DNA of 64,000 bases from Lentisphaera araneosa HTCC2155 (GCF_000170755.1 NZ_ABCK01000002.1:306644-370643), one strand, 5' to 3'. Shown: positions 1 to 8,885, counted from the first letter of the stretch. The notes: generated by a model not told the origin, from the letters alone. Translations and numbers: made by a program.

Positions 1-64
1 TTTTGATCCTATCGATTTTTTCGGCAGAGAAAAATATGAGCGACTCACAAAAAAAGTTCATTAA
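1..64 (+). CDS. IS110-family transposase, 3' end only (cut by window start)
   Basis: The last 20 codons of a transposase, ending in TAA at 62-64. The nucleotide sequence matches the end of the reading frame at 60779-61186, so the product is the C-terminal tail of the same IS110-family transposase. The rest of the gene lies outside the window. Identity with the second copy was read directly from the two stretches. Confidence 0.85.
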   Translation, partial: FDPIDFFGREKYERLTKKVH

Positions 65-526
65 ATAAATTTAGTACCTCAGTCATGAACCTATTGATTA
101 CCCTTGTTCCGTCGAGACAACTTAACTGATTAGGATATGGCTGAGTGTACACTTTACACTCACAGCAATTTACTGATGATGACCCACTCCTCCCCGAGCC
201 CCTAAAACCCTGGACAGTCCAATAGAGAAGGACTGAGCCCTAACACCCAACTGAATGGGACGGCGAGGATATGACCGTTAGGAGTTTCTAAGGCGTTGAG
301 CGCAGCTAAAAGAAAAAGTTGGACTGATCAACACGGTTCCTTTAAAACCGTTGACCTTATATGGATGGCTGGAGGGCTTCACTTTTGTGAAGACTCGTAC
401 CCACAAAGTTGAAATCAAGATGGGCACAAAGTAAAGAGCTAATTCTAAGCTTCGTTTTAAGCAAAAATAACAAAAAACGGATACAATAGATTATTGTCTA
501 CTTGACAAATATGGCTAAATGGATGG
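65..526 (+). ncRNA. candidate IS110 guide-RNA region (3' non-coding end, copy 1)
   Basis: About 460 nt between the transposase stop and the element end, with no plausible gene. It contains several potential hairpins: 'cacggttcctttaaaaccgttg' near 329-350 and 'cttcacttttgtgaag' near 377-392, followed by G/C-rich structured sequence. The same region is conserved at 61187-61648. In IS1111-type elements the guide RNA is encoded here (family knowledge). That this stretch is transcribed is inference. Confidence 0.4.
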
Positions 527-585
527 GTAAATGGATGGGTAATCGTAAAAACTTTTGTATTCGCTGTGTGACTAAAACCCTATAT

Positions 586-1296
586 TTAGTTTTTAGGGTT
601 TTGGTAGGTCTCGTTACAATAAAACGGAACTTGTCCTGATGAATACTTATTATAATTAAAGGTTTTGGGTTCAGTCTCAAATATTCTCGCGTAGTAAATG
701 AATTCAGCATGACCATCGGCAAATAATAGAGGGAATTTTAACGACTCTTCAAAATGCCACATGAAGTTATTTGGAGAGTTATTTGGTTCACTATTAGTGC
801 CCCATTTTCCCATGAGAGATCTAGCACCAGTTAGAACATAATGTTTTGGTACTTGCACTTGGGTTAAAAATTGGTCTTTGCCCCAGGTGGCGTGTTCATT
901 CCAGTGATAACTACTTCCTCGTATTTCAAAAGTTGTTCGACCATCAGGCTCTCTATAACCACCATTATGACTCCAGTTACCTTTATCAGATGGGCATTCC
1001 CACATTTTGGTCGATATGCCTTGGTACTCTTCGTAAGTATCCCATACCTCATTACGCCTTAAAGAAAACATATTATCGTTATCTAATGTATACATAAATG
1101 TACCAACTCCAATTTGCTTTAAATTACTTAAGCAAACGGCAGCTTTGCCTCTTTCTCTAGCTTTTTTTAAAGTAGGTAAAAGCAAACTGGCTAAAATGCC
1201 AATAATGGCCACGACAACCAAAAGTTCTATTAAAGTGAATCTCTTCCCAAAAGACCTCGTATTTAATGACTCCCCAAAGTTTTTGTCATTTTTCAT
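586..1296 (-). CDS. prepilin-type N-terminal methylation protein (pseudopilin-like, DUF1559-like layout)
   Basis: A 236-residue protein. Residues about 17-45 form a type IV prepilin leader: a basic stretch ending in GKR, then [22 protein letters not shown]. Cleavage would be before Phe, leaving the conserved Glu at position 5 of the mature protein. After the hydrophobic helix comes '[24 protein letters not shown]', a typical continuation in PVC bacteria. The C-terminal part contains 'FADGHAEF', the H-X9-DG-type ending common in these multi-copy proteins. The predicted product is a secreted or inner-membrane pseudopilin-like protein of unknown substrate. It stands alone between two IS110 elements with no pilus assembly genes nearby. 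ATG start at 1296. Confidence 0.85.
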   Translation of the reverse strand: MKNDKNFGESLNTRSFGKRFTLIELLVVVAIIGILASLLLPTLKKARERGKAAVCLSNLKQIGVGTFMYTLDNDNMFSLRRNEVWDTYEEYQGISTKMWECPSDKGNWSHNGGYREPDGRTTFEIRGSSYHWNEHATWGKDQFLTQVQVPKHYVLTGARSLMGKWGTNSEPNNSPNNFMWHFEESLKFPLLFADGHAEFIYYARIFETEPKTFNYNKYSSGQVPFYCNETYQNPKN

Positions 1297-1554
1297 CCGT
1301 GTATAATCTCTTTAAATATTAAGTAGTTATATAAGGTATAAACTAAAACAGGGATAAAAACAAGTTAAAAATAAATAAAATTCGTAATTTATTTATATTA
1401 ATTACGTAATTAATTATATTTACGCAATAAATTTACTTTTGATAAACTCCATAAAACTTAAAACACAAAAGCCGAATCCTTGTGAATTCGTCCTTTATTT
1501 AAATACATGATTATCCAGTTAACGATGTATATACATCTACAGCATAGGTAAACT
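1297..1554. other. AT-rich intergenic spacer
   Basis: Strongly AT-rich sequence upstream of the pseudopilin gene. The stretch 1350-1430 consists largely of 'attaatta/ttatt' runs and probably includes that gene's promoter, although no convincing -35/-10 pair can be fixed. No coding potential seen. The far end (about 1510-1554) shows weak similarity to sequence just outside repeat copy C (59953-59990). Confidence 0.4.
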
Positions 1555-1632
1555 ATGGTGAAATCATTAAACTTTAAATAGCTTAGGGCAAGTCCCAAAG
1601 ACTAAGGAAGGGAGAAACATATATCATGCCTT
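1555..1632 (-). repeat. structured repeat, copy A, 3' part (split by IS element)
   Basis: Read on the minus strand, this is the 3' portion of the dispersed structured repeat whose uninterrupted copy is at 59780-59952. It carries 'aaggcatgatatatgttt', the CTATTTAAAGT arm (plus-strand ACTTTAAATAG, 1571-1581) and the terminal 'tttaatg-ttcaccat' motif (1555-1571). The 5' portion is 1.5 kb away at 3140-3256. The interruption at 1633-3139 coincides with the IS110 element. The closing arms 1571-1581 and 3229-3239 are perfectly complementary over 11 bp. Confidence 0.75.
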
Positions 1633-1960
1633 CCATGAGAAGGCGATTACAAGTTACGGTTTACATTAAAGTTATATTATTCAGATAATTGAGAAAATCA
1701 GTTTTCAAGTGTCGATAAAATTTTGTCTTGCTTCCATTCGCACTCATTTTATGGACCGCCAAGTCCGGTGCATGATTGTATCCTATCTGATGCTGCTATC
1801 TTTAGGACGAACTATTTTATTACAACCTTGGCGTGGTTATTGTTCTAGGCATGGCCCGCAGTCATCGAATAAGACATTTGTTAAACTCTTTTCTTTTTAA
1901 ATTCATTCCTTAATTTGGTTCAAAATAAATGGAGGGGAGGTTGGCTGGATTGGTGGATAA
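1633..1960 (-). ncRNA. candidate guide-RNA region of the IS1111-type element
   Basis: 328 nt of non-coding sequence between the transposase stop and the element end, on the transposase strand. It holds potential hairpins such as the 'gcaccggacttggcggtcc' area (about 1755-1773). No credible gene is present. By analogy with IS1111-type elements this should encode the RNA that pairs with target and donor DNA. The assignment rests on position and length only. Confidence 0.35.
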
Positions 1961-3040
1961 TTAAGAAGCTTTTCTTAAAGCTTGTTTGTGTAATGGAATA
2001 TAATCTCCCCCACTGACCCATAAGTGATGCATTAATATCGCAAGTTTCCTCGCGATGGCAACAACAGCCTTTTTCTTGGCAATTCGTCCTCCACTACTAG
2101 CAATCCTACGACCATAATTTTTAAGATCAGAAGCAGGTGAACGGTCACTTAAAATAAACTGAGCAGAACCAACTAATAAAGCCCTTAAATAACGATCTCC
2201 TTGCTTTGTGATACTTAATTGTTTGTCGATCTCTCCCGATTGATCTCTTTTGGGAGTTAACCCAAGAAAAGCTCCAATATCTCTACTCTTTTGAAAGCGT
2301 TTAGGGTCATCAATAGTTAATACATAAGTTAAGGCCGTAACTGGACCGACACCTGGTAGTTCCTGAAGTTTTATAGCTTCAGGGCATGACTCTTCACTAA
2401 GCATATAAATCCGATCATCCAATCCCTCAATACGGTTTGTTAAATCTTTAGATTCTTCCAAGAGTTCTCCTAAAGTCGATATCAAGTCATCAGGAATATG
2501 TGCAAGCATTCGTTCACCAAAACGATTTGATGCACAACTGGGTAAATCTGTTACACCAAAGCTCTTTAGTATGCCACGTACACAATTTATACACCTCGTG
2601 CGAGCCCCAATAAAATGCTCACGTACACGAATTACTGATAACATTTTTTGAGCAGATAGGCTTCGGTGCTCAATGCCATGTAAAAGTTTAGGATCCATTC
2701 GAGCTACACGAGCTATTTTCTCTGCATCTTTTTCATCACATTTATTTGTGTCCCCCCAAATCATCCGCAGTTTTCGTGCATTGGCGACAATAACCTTAAA
2801 GCCCATTTCCTTGAGAATCGAAGAAACCCACATTGAACAAGCGCCTACTTCCAAAGCTATTCGAATACTTGAACGATTCTTATATTGTTCAAAATACTCA
2901 TGTAAAGCTTCGATATGATTATCAATTTGTATTTGTTCGACAACTTCTCCCATTGAATTAAGAACACAAAGGTCGTGTTTTTTGTTCCCAAGATCAATTC
3001 CGATTGTGATTTCAGGAACAGCGATAGTAATTTTAGACAT
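1961..3040 (-). CDS. IS110-family transposase (DEDD recombinase), intact
   Basis: A 359-residue transposase. The N-terminal RuvC-like DEDD domain shows 'GIDLGNKKHD' (first Asp, about residue 15), 'ALEVG' (Glu, about 63) and 'DEKDAEKIA' (paired Asp, about 103). The C-terminal Tnp_20 domain shows 'LQELPGVGPVTAL', 'GAFLGLTP' and 'SITKQGDRYLRALL', which carries the serine region used in recombination. Length is usual for the family (about 330-400), with no frameshift. The ATG at 3040 is preceded on the minus strand by 'ggagagctacc', a good ribosome-binding site. It should catalyse RNA-guided insertion and excision without target duplication (family knowledge). Confidence 0.92.
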   Translation of the reverse strand: MSKITIAVPEITIGIDLGNKKHDLCVLNSMGEVVEQIQIDNHIEALHEYFEQYKNRSSIRIALEVGACSMWVSSILKEMGFKVIVANARKLRMIWGDTNKCDEKDAEKIARVARMDPKLLHGIEHRSLSAQKMLSVIRVREHFIGARTRCINCVRGILKSFGVTDLPSCASNRFGERMLAHIPDDLISTLGELLEESKDLTNRIEGLDDRIYMLSEESCPEAIKLQELPGVGPVTALTYVLTIDDPKRFQKSRDIGAFLGLTPKRDQSGEIDKQLSITKQGDRYLRALLVGSAQFILSDRSPASDLKNYGRRIASSGGRIAKKKAVVAIARKLAILMHHLWVSGGDYIPLHKQALRKAS

Positions 3041-3139
3041 GGTAGCTCTCCGTTAGTTTGTTGTGGTAACTTAATTAACGTCAGGCAAGGTCTGCTAGCA
3101 AGTGGACTTTGCCGAGGGCTGCCTTCTCATACTATCTTT

Positions 3140-3256
3140 AGGTATGGAACTGAGAAGGCTGTTTTAGTAGTGTAACTAAAGGCACACAATTTGTTGTCCC
3201 CGTACTAAACCCCACATTACATGTGGGACTATTTAAAGTAACATCGCTCTGCGATG
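3140..3256 (-). repeat. structured repeat, copy A, 5' part
   Basis: Minus-strand 5' half of the split repeat. It has the hairpin CATCGC-AGA-GCGATG (3242-3256), the CTATTTAAAGT arm in plus orientation (3229-3239), the hairpin CCCACAT-N3-ATGTGGG (3211-3227), and the 'tgtgcctttag-tacactac' block. Similarity to copy C continues about 35 bp further out ('attaagnacttaa', to about 3300). It joins the 1555-1632 segment when the IS element is removed. Confidence 0.75.
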
Positions 3257-3502
3257 TGAGTTTTCATCCTTAAGTGCTTAATCACTTAAATGTTTTAAAA
3301 TACCTTCATGGATAATTTTTTATAAAAGTACGTGACATTGATCTTGTTTAGCTCTCTTTAAACTTTACTAGCTAAAGCATTTATCAATGCTATTTTCGGC
3401 GCAAATAAAATGACTGTATTTGCTTAAAGAAAGAATATTATATTGATATATTCGAATATGTGAATATAGTGCCCAAAATTTAACCTACGGATTCATTCAT
3501 TT
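3257..3502. other. metH upstream region
   Basis: Spacer between the repeat/IS complex and metH. It is AT-rich, with 'atattgatatattcgaatatgtgaatat' just upstream of metH as possible promoter or operator sequence. I looked for a cobalamin, SAM or SAH riboswitch and saw no recognisable core. No gene seen. Confidence 0.35.
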
Positions 3503-6500
3503 ATGAAATTTTTAGACGCACTTAAAGAGCAAATTCTCGTTCTCGACGGAGCCATGGGCTCCATGGTTCAATTGCTCAAGCTCCCCGACTCTGCTTATGG
3601 TGGCGAAGAATACGCCATGCTCTCTGACTTACTCGTTTTTTCTCGCCCTGATCAAGTCCGCGATAATATTCACTTGGAGTACCTCAAAGCCGGCGCCAAT
3701 ATTCTTGAAACAAATACTTTTGGTGCCAGTCCTTTACGTTTACAAGAATTCGATTTTTCAAAAATGGATCTCAGCGACTTTGCCGACCTTCCCGAAGGTC
3801 TCGATTTCCTAGAAAATGATTACTATGCTCTGACTCACTACTTCAATATTCGCGGTATAGAACTCGCCCAAGACGCCATTGAAAAATACAAAAAGATGGA
3901 TGAATACGATGGTCGTCCACTTTTTGTTGCCGGTTCTATTGGCCCCTCAAACTGGGTAATTTCTTCCACAGCTGCCAACCTCAACAAAACTGACTTTGCG
4001 ACGATCAAGCAAAACTTTTACCTCCAGGTAAAAGCGATGATGCAGGCCAATGTGGATGTGCTTCTTTTCGAAACTCAGCAGGATATGTTGGAGCTCAAAG
4101 CTTCAATTGCTGGTGCTCACCAAGCTGCCGAAGAACTCGGTTTCAAAGTACCGATCATGGCACAAGTGACGGTGGATCAATTCAACAAGATGCAGATCTT
4201 TAATACTGACATGGAAGCCGCCTATGCTGCGGTTGGTGGTATTGGCATCGACGTCTTTGGTATCAACTGCACGCTCGGTCCTGAACTGATGCAGAAAGTG
4301 ATCCCAGCTCTCGCACAAATGAGTGAACTTCCGATTTCTGTGGTTCCAAACGCCGGTCAGCCGATTTCGGTTAATGGTGAAACCGTTTACCCACTCGCTC
4401 CAGAAAAAATGGGCGAATACATGCGCGACTACGAAGCGGAAAATGGCATCAATATTGTCGGTGGTTGCTGTGGTACGACTCCGGCTCACATTGCGGAGAT
4501 CACAAAACATTTAGGCGGCAAGAAACCTAAAGTGCGCGAAGTTAAACGTCGCAATCTCATTTCTGGCCCTCAAAACGCCTTTGAACTCGATGCCTCCGAA
4601 GGTCTCATTCAAATTGGCGAACGCCTCAACGTACGTGGCTCTAAGAAAGTACGTGACGCGGTAGAAGTTGAAGACAACATCGATAATGATGCACTAGAAG
4701 AAGTTGTTAACGAACAAAACCGTGACTTGGGTATCGATATCCTCGACGTCTGCATGGACTCCAATATCGTCAACACCGAAAAAGTTCTTCCAAAAGTGAT
4801 TTATGATATGACCATGGACTTTGGTGGCGCTTTCTGTATTGACTCATTTGCCGTCGACGCACTTGAAGTCGCTATTGACGTCTACCCCGGTCGTCCAATC
4901 ATCAACTCCATTGCTCTCGAAGAGCACAGCCCTGGCGTCAGTAAAATTGATGCGATTGTTCCCCTTACCAAGCACCATAATCCGGTATATATTGCCCTGG
5001 TAACGGATGGTGACGGGCCCGCTTTAACGGCTGATAAAAAACTTGAACTCGCCGAAAAAATTGTTGCGGAAAGCGCAAAACACGGAGTCACTCCCGATCA
5101 GCTCATGATTGATATCAATGCTTTCCCCATTGGTGCGGAATCTATTGAGGGTATGAACTTTGCTCTTGAGTCACTGAACTCACTCAAACCGATCAAAGCT
5201 ATTCACCCGGAAATCATGACTTCGATTGGTGTGGGTAACCTCACTAATGGTCTTGCTAAAAAGCCTTACATGCGTGTGGTTCTGACTTCCGTTTTCCTCG
5301 ATGAAGGTTACAAGCGTGGCCTCGATGCCGCAATTGTAAATCCCAATCACTTCATTCCGGTTGAATCGATTGAGCCCTACGATTACGAACTCGGTAAAAA
5401 AGTCATTTTTGATCGCGATATGGATGCTTTCGAAGAGTTGGAAACCATTGCTGAGTCACGCCGTGGTATCGTCAAAGAAAAGAAATGTTCCTATGATGAC
5501 ATGCCAGTTGAAGAAGCTATTTGTGAAAAAATCAAAGATGGCTACAAAGAGAAATCGGAAGGCTCATTTGAAAAGAATGAGTTCACTTACGAGTACAAAG
5601 ATGCGATTGCGCTCTCGATGAAGGATATTGTCGACGTTCACCAACCTCTCGACTTTATTAACGATTACCTCATGGAAGCCATGCGCGAACTTGGTGATGG
5701 TTTTGGTCGCGGCGAAGTTTCTCTTCCCCACCTTTTGAAATCAGCAGATGTGATGAAGCACTGCATGAACTTCCTCGAAGCCTACATGAAAAATATGAGT
5801 GGTGAGAGCCTCGATGGTAAAAGAACTTTCAAAGGCACTGTTATCATTGGTACAGTTTACCAAGATGTTCACTCCATTGGTAAAGACTTGGCTAAGACTC
5901 TGCTAGAGAACTATGGATACCGAGTTATTGATCTCGGAGTTCAAGTTCCTCTCGAAAAATTTATTGACACCGCTATTGCGGAAAACGCCGATGCCATTGG
6001 CATGTCAGCCCTACTCGTACAGACTTCTAATCACATGATTACTGTTCAGCAAATGTGCCAAGAAAAAGGCGTTGACTTCCCACTTCTTATTGGTGGCGCG
6101 CCAGTGAATAGTCGCCATGCCGCTTACGTTTCTATGTATGGCCAAGATGACTTTGCTGCCATGAACGGAAAAGTCTTTTACTGTCAATCGGGTATGGATG
6201 GCGTGAACATCATGAACACCCTCATGGACTCAGGTAAACGCGATGGTCTTATTGCCGATAATACGAAAAAACTCGAGCAATTCTACCGTCTCGCCATTAA
6301 GCAGGCCGAAGCACGTGAAAAGCATGAGTCTGGACTTGATGATCGCAAAATCGACCTGAGTGACTGGAAGGCTCCAGAAGGCAAAGCAATTCGCCTTGCT
6401 GATTACAATGTCTCCATTACTGACCTCAAGCAACACTTTGATCTTCGCACCCTCTATGGCCTCAACTGGGATTTTGGCGGTAAGAAAGCTTGGGCAAAGA

Positions 6501-7117
6501 AAGGTGTGACTGAAGATGACCTCAATCGCATGCGCGATGAATGGGTTCAGAAGTCCGATGAAAATAACTGGATTGACCCCATCTCCCGTTTTGCTCTTCT
6601 CCCTGCACAGAGTCTCGATGAAAATACTGTAGCGGTTTACAATCCCGATGATTTGAATGAAGAGCTCGCTCAATTCACTTTTAATCACGTTGCTGGCCGT
6701 AAAGATCGTTGGTCGGTTCCGCAGTATATTCACTCCAAAAAAAGTGGTGAATTTGACCTCATTGGAATTCAAATTTCGTCTGGCGGTGCCAAAACTGAAG
6801 AAGTCATCAATGAAATGCGTGAAGCGGGTGAACTCGAAGATTGCTTCCTGCTCCAAGGTCTCTCCGATCGCGTTGCTGAAGATATGGCGGATCAAGCCCA
6901 TTGTTCTGCTCGCAAATTAGCGGGTGTTGACCTCAGTCAGGGTTGTCGTTATTCACCGGGTTATCCAGCCATGGAAGATATGGCTAATAATAAAATTATT
7001 TTTGACCTACTTAAAGCTGACGAAATGGGCATTAGTATGACTGATGCCGATGAGTTTGCCCCGACTTCTACAACAGCTGCTTTTGTTGTCTTTAACCCCG
7101 ACGCAACTTATCAGTAA
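3503..7117 (+). CDS. metH: cobalamin-dependent methionine synthase
   Basis: A 1204-residue full-length MetH. It transfers methyl from 5-methyltetrahydrofolate to homocysteine through cob(I)alamin in the cytoplasm. All four modules are visible in order. The homocysteine-binding barrel (about 1-340) has zinc cysteines in 'GINCTLGPE' (about 256) and 'GGCCGTTPAH' (about 321-322). The pterin-binding domain starts near 'LIQIGERLNVRGSKK' (about 370). The cobalamin module has 'QDVHSIGKDL', where the DxHxxG His (about 789) is the lower cobalt ligand. The reactivation domain ends in 'CRYSPGYPAMEDM'. GC content and codon use are somewhat higher than the flanks. It stands as a single gene with its own terminator. 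No ribosome-binding site is obvious before the ATG. Confidence 0.97.
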   Translation: MKFLDALKEQILVLDGAMGSMVQLLKLPDSAYGGEEYAMLSDLLVFSRPDQVRDNIHLEYLKAGANILETNTFGASPLRLQEFDFSKMDLSDFADLPEGLDFLENDYYALTHYFNIRGIELAQDAIEKYKKMDEYDGRPLFVAGSIGPSNWVISSTAANLNKTDFATIKQNFYLQVKAMMQANVDVLLFETQQDMLELKASIAGAHQAAEELGFKVPIMAQVTVDQFNKMQIFNTDMEAAYAAVGGIGIDVFGINCTLGPELMQKVIPALAQMSELPISVVPNAGQPISVNGETVYPLAPEKMGEYMRDYEAENGINIVGGCCGTTPAHIAEITKHLGGKKPKVREVKRRNLISGPQNAFELDASEGLIQIGERLNVRGSKKVRDAVEVEDNIDNDALEEVVNEQNRDLGIDILDVCMDSNIVNTEKVLPKVIYDMTMDFGGAFCIDSFAVDALEVAIDVYPGRPIINSIALEEHSPGVSKIDAIVPLTKHHNPVYIALVTDGDGPALTADKKLELAEKIVAESAKHGVTPDQLMIDINAFPIGAESIEGMNFALESLNSLKPIKAIHPEIMTSIGVGNLTNGLAKKPYMRVVLTSVFLDEGYKRGLDAAIVNPNHFIPVESIEPYDYELGKKVIFDRDMDAFEELETIAESRRGIVKEKKCSYDDMPVEEAICEKIKDGYKEKSEGSFEKNEFTYEYKDAIALSMKDIVDVHQPLDFINDYLMEAMRELGDGFGRGEVSLPHLLKSADVMKHCMNFLEAYMKNMSGESLDGKRTFKGTVIIGTVYQDVHSIGKDLAKTLLENYGYRVIDLGVQVPLEKFIDTAIAENADAIGMSALLVQTSNHMITVQQMCQEKGVDFPLLIGGAPVNSRHAAYVSMYGQDDFAAMNGKVFYCQSGMDGVNIMNTLMDSGKRDGLIADNTKKLEQFYRLAIKQAEAREKHESGLDDRKIDLSDWKAPEGKAIRLADYNVSITDLKQHFDLRTLYGLNWDFGGKKAWAKKGVTEDDLNRMRDEWVQKSDENNWIDPISRFALLPAQSLDENTVAVYNPDDLNEELAQFTFNHVAGRKDRWSVPQYIHSKKSGEFDLIGIQISSGGAKTEEVINEMREAGELEDCFLLQGLSDRVAEDMADQAHCSARKLAGVDLSQGCRYSPGYPAMEDMANNKIIFDLLKADEMGISMTDADEFAPTSTTAAFVVFNPDATYQ

Positions 7118-7121
7118 GGGA

Positions 7122-7145
7122 AAAACCGAGCTCAGGCTCGGTTTT
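7122..7145 (+). terminator. Rho-independent terminator of metH
   Basis: A perfect 10-bp stem, aaaaccgagc (7122-7131) and gctcggtttt (7136-7145), with loop tcag, starting 5 bp after the metH stop. The 3' arm supplies the T run. Confidence 0.85.
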
Positions 7146-7309
7146 AAAAATATATAACTCGGTTTTTAGGCTCGCCAGGCTCCTGTCTCGCATATTCTCA
7201 CTGACTTTATTCGCCATACTGAAAAATAGGGTCATAATGTGTAGGAAGTTTCGTCAGAAACTAATAAACAGATTATTGTGTTTCTAAGCCCTATTATTGC
7301 GGAGACAAA

Positions 7310-7963
7310 ATGAAAAAATTTCTTTTACTCATTCTCTTGGTGCCCCATTATTTATTTGCTGAAGATCTGGGCTATTGGAACTGGACGACATTTTCAACAA
7401 AAGTTAAAGATGTTAAGCTAAGTTTGTTTCTGGATAATCGCTTTCGCGATAATGTTGATGATCATTACTTTCGCTTTGCTTCACTACAAATCGCTTACCC
7501 ACTTCACGAAAATCTTAATGTCGGTTTTAACTACAGTCGTTATGACTCAAGGCCTATTGATGGTGATTGGAAATATAGCCGACGTTACGAGTTTGAACTC
7601 AACCCGCATTACACTTTTGAGAATGATTGGAAAGTGAGTTTAAGAAACCGCCTCGAACTCCGTAGAATTGAAGACAAAGGCAGTGATAACACACGCTCGC
7701 GTCACCGTGTCCGAGTCGATATCCCCATTGCCACAAGTTGGAAAACTTTTAAGGGCTTTTATGCTGGTAACGAATTTTTTATTAACTATGACGATTCCAC
7801 GCGCTGGGAAGAAAGCCGCTTGCAACCCTTTGGCCTTAGTTTTCAACTGAGTTCAAACATATCTTGTTTATTCTTCTATATAGATCAACTAAAGCGGCCA
7901 AGTGGAAAAGATTCATGGGACTCCAATCCCGCTTTAGGCACAACTTTGACGATCAACTTTTAG
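7310..7963 (+). CDS. DUF2490-like outer-membrane beta-barrel protein
   Basis: A 217-residue secreted protein. The signal peptide covers residues 1-18 (MKKFLLLILLVPHYLFA, then ED). The rest alternates short amphipathic beta segments rich in Tyr, Phe and Arg ('RFRDNVDDHYFRFASLQIAYPL', 'NVGFNYSRYDSRP', 'WKVSLRNRLELRR', 'RHRVRVDIPI'). It ends in Phe ('TLTINF'), the usual signature of a barrel inserted by BamA. The length and 'LRNRLELR...HRVR' pattern match DUF2490. Substrate unknown. 'gcggagacaaaATG' gives a good ribosome-binding site. The next gene begins 1 bp after the stop, so the two are likely co-transcribed. Confidence 0.8.
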   Translation: MKKFLLLILLVPHYLFAEDLGYWNWTTFSTKVKDVKLSLFLDNRFRDNVDDHYFRFASLQIAYPLHENLNVGFNYSRYDSRPIDGDWKYSRRYEFELNPHYTFENDWKVSLRNRLELRRIEDKGSDNTRSRHRVRVDIPIATSWKTFKGFYAGNEFFINYDDSTRWEESRLQPFGLSFQLSSNISCLFFYIDQLKRPSGKDSWDSNPALGTTLTINF

Positions 7964-7964
7964 C

Positions 7965-8378
7965 ATGTACGAATTTCAAGAAAAAGTAAAGCAGTCCAAA
8001 CAGCAGGTGAGCTCGACCAAAGGCTTCCTAATTGCTTTGATACTTTTTGTGATTCTTGCGGCCAGCGCAAACCCATTGAGTTCCTGGTTAGCTGAGAGTG
8101 GCTTTAATGAACAAAAAGCCGATCGTGTTTACTTGGCTGCCGCTATTAAGCGTAACTTATTGAGCTACGAAGTCGCAGAAGACCTCTACGCGAGAATTAT
8201 TGAAGCTTTTCCCCAAGAAAAAGAAGCGGCCCTTTATTACTTGGCTTTTTGCCTTGAGCGCAAAGGTGAAAAACAGAATGCGATCAAGGCTTATTCAGAT
8301 TATTTAAACTTATTTCCTTCAGGCGAATTCTCACATAAAGCCCAAGTTAAACTCAAGGATTTAATAAAACTTAAATAA
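7965..8378 (+). CDS. membrane-anchored TPR-like protein
   Basis: A 137-residue protein. It has a short charged N-terminus, one membrane helix at about residues 20-41 (FLIALILFVILAASANPLSSWLA), then about 95 residues of amphipathic helices with TPR-like spacing ('AEDLYARIIEAFPQEKEAALYYLAFCLERKGEKQNAIKAY'). It resembles the periplasmic part of YfgM/BamD-type scaffolds but is too short to assign. It follows the DUF2490 gene by 1 bp, suggesting a shared envelope role (inference). Confidence 0.65.
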   Translation: MYEFQEKVKQSKQQVSSTKGFLIALILFVILAASANPLSSWLAESGFNEQKADRVYLAAAIKRNLLSYEVAEDLYARIIEAFPQEKEAALYYLAFCLERKGEKQNAIKAYSDYLNLFPSGEFSHKAQVKLKDLIKLK

Positions 8379-8885
8379 CCTCTAAGTTTTATTTACCATA
8401 TTATAGTTATAATTAATCACGCAGAGACGCTAAGACGCAGAGTTTTTCCCTGGGAGCGCAGGCATCTTGCCTGCATTTAAAAAATGGTCAGAACGGGTAC
8501 GTCGTTCACGCTTTAGCGTGGGGGAGAAAAAAGTCGTCAGATCGCTCCGCTTGCAGATCGTTCGCAAGCTCACTGCAGATCGGCCTACGCCCTGCAGATT
8601 AAAAAAGTGTTCAGATCATTTTTTTCCCTGGGAGCGCAGGCATCCTGCCTGCATTTAAAAAGTGGTCAGAAATCGGGAGGGTGTTACGCCGAGGCGCTGG
8701 GTCGCAGATTTTTTCCCTGGGAGCGCAGGCATCTTGCCTGCATTTAAAAAGTCGATCAGAAATCGGGAGGGTGTCACGCAGAGACGCTAAGACGCAGAGT
8801 TTTTCCCTGGGAGCGCAGGCACCTTGTCTGCATTTAAAAAGTGGTCAGAACGGGTATTTATTTCACGCTTTAGCGGATGTGTGAA
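8379..8885. repeat. cluster of palindromic intergenic repeats (four REP-like units)
   Basis: Four copies of a unit, 'ttccctgggagcgcaggc' followed by 'atcttgcctgcatttaaaaa', at about 8442-8483, 8619-8661, 8709-8750 and 8800-8840. Each is built on the palindrome GCAGGCA-N3-TGCCTGC. Between them lie 'cacgcagagacgctaagacgcagag' type stretches (8418-8442, 8775-8799) and a block rich in 'gcagatcgttcgcaagctcactgcagatcggcctacg' (8530-8600) that recurs at 13380-13470. The reading frames inside are repeat by-products. Irregular spacing and variable fillers rule out a CRISPR array. Confidence 0.8.

Larger units (their letters stand above)
1..526 (+). mobile_element. IS110-family element, copy 1, right part (partial)
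   Basis: Bases 1-526 repeat 61123-61648 almost exactly. The one difference I noticed is G/A in the 'gttccgtcgRgacaac' stretch, near position 111. The two diverge after 'atggctaaatggatgg', which fixes the right end of the element to about 526. The transposase stop is at 64, leaving about 460 nt of non-coding element sequence. A long 3' non-coding end is typical of IS110-family members of the IS1111 group, where it encodes the guide (bridge/seek) RNA. Just past the end, the 12-mer 'aaatggatgggt' is present twice in tandem (517-528, 529-540), but only a near-copy is present at copy 2. Confidence 0.8.
1633..3139 (-). mobile_element. IS1111-type IS110 element inserted in a structured repeat
   Basis: Ends were inferred by comparison with the empty repeat at 59780-59952: the left flank stops at 'catgcctt' (1632) and the right flank resumes at 'aggtatgg' (3140). 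Short inverted repeats lie just inside the ends ('catgagaaggcg' at 1634-1645 and 'tgccttctcata' at 3120-3131). On the right, 8 bp separates the repeat from the element tip. Subterminal inverted repeats plus a longer 3' non-coding end (about 328 nt versus 99 nt at the 5' side) fit the IS1111 group. The element is about 1.5 kb with one intact transposase gene. Confidence 0.7.

Noticed and set aside
846..1097. Plus-strand frames over the pseudopilin gene
   Set aside because: The minus-strand gene has a clear prepilin leader; these are its shadows.
3300..3502. Cobalamin or S-adenosyl compound riboswitch before metH
   Set aside because: No recognisable conserved core or pairing pattern of these classes was found.
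6230..6901. Long reading frame on the minus strand inside metH
   Set aside because: It is antisense to strongly conserved metH domains and shows no protein family features.
8379..8885. Regularly repeated units resembling a CRISPR array
   Set aside because: Units differ in length and spacing, fillers are repeats themselves, and no cas gene is near.
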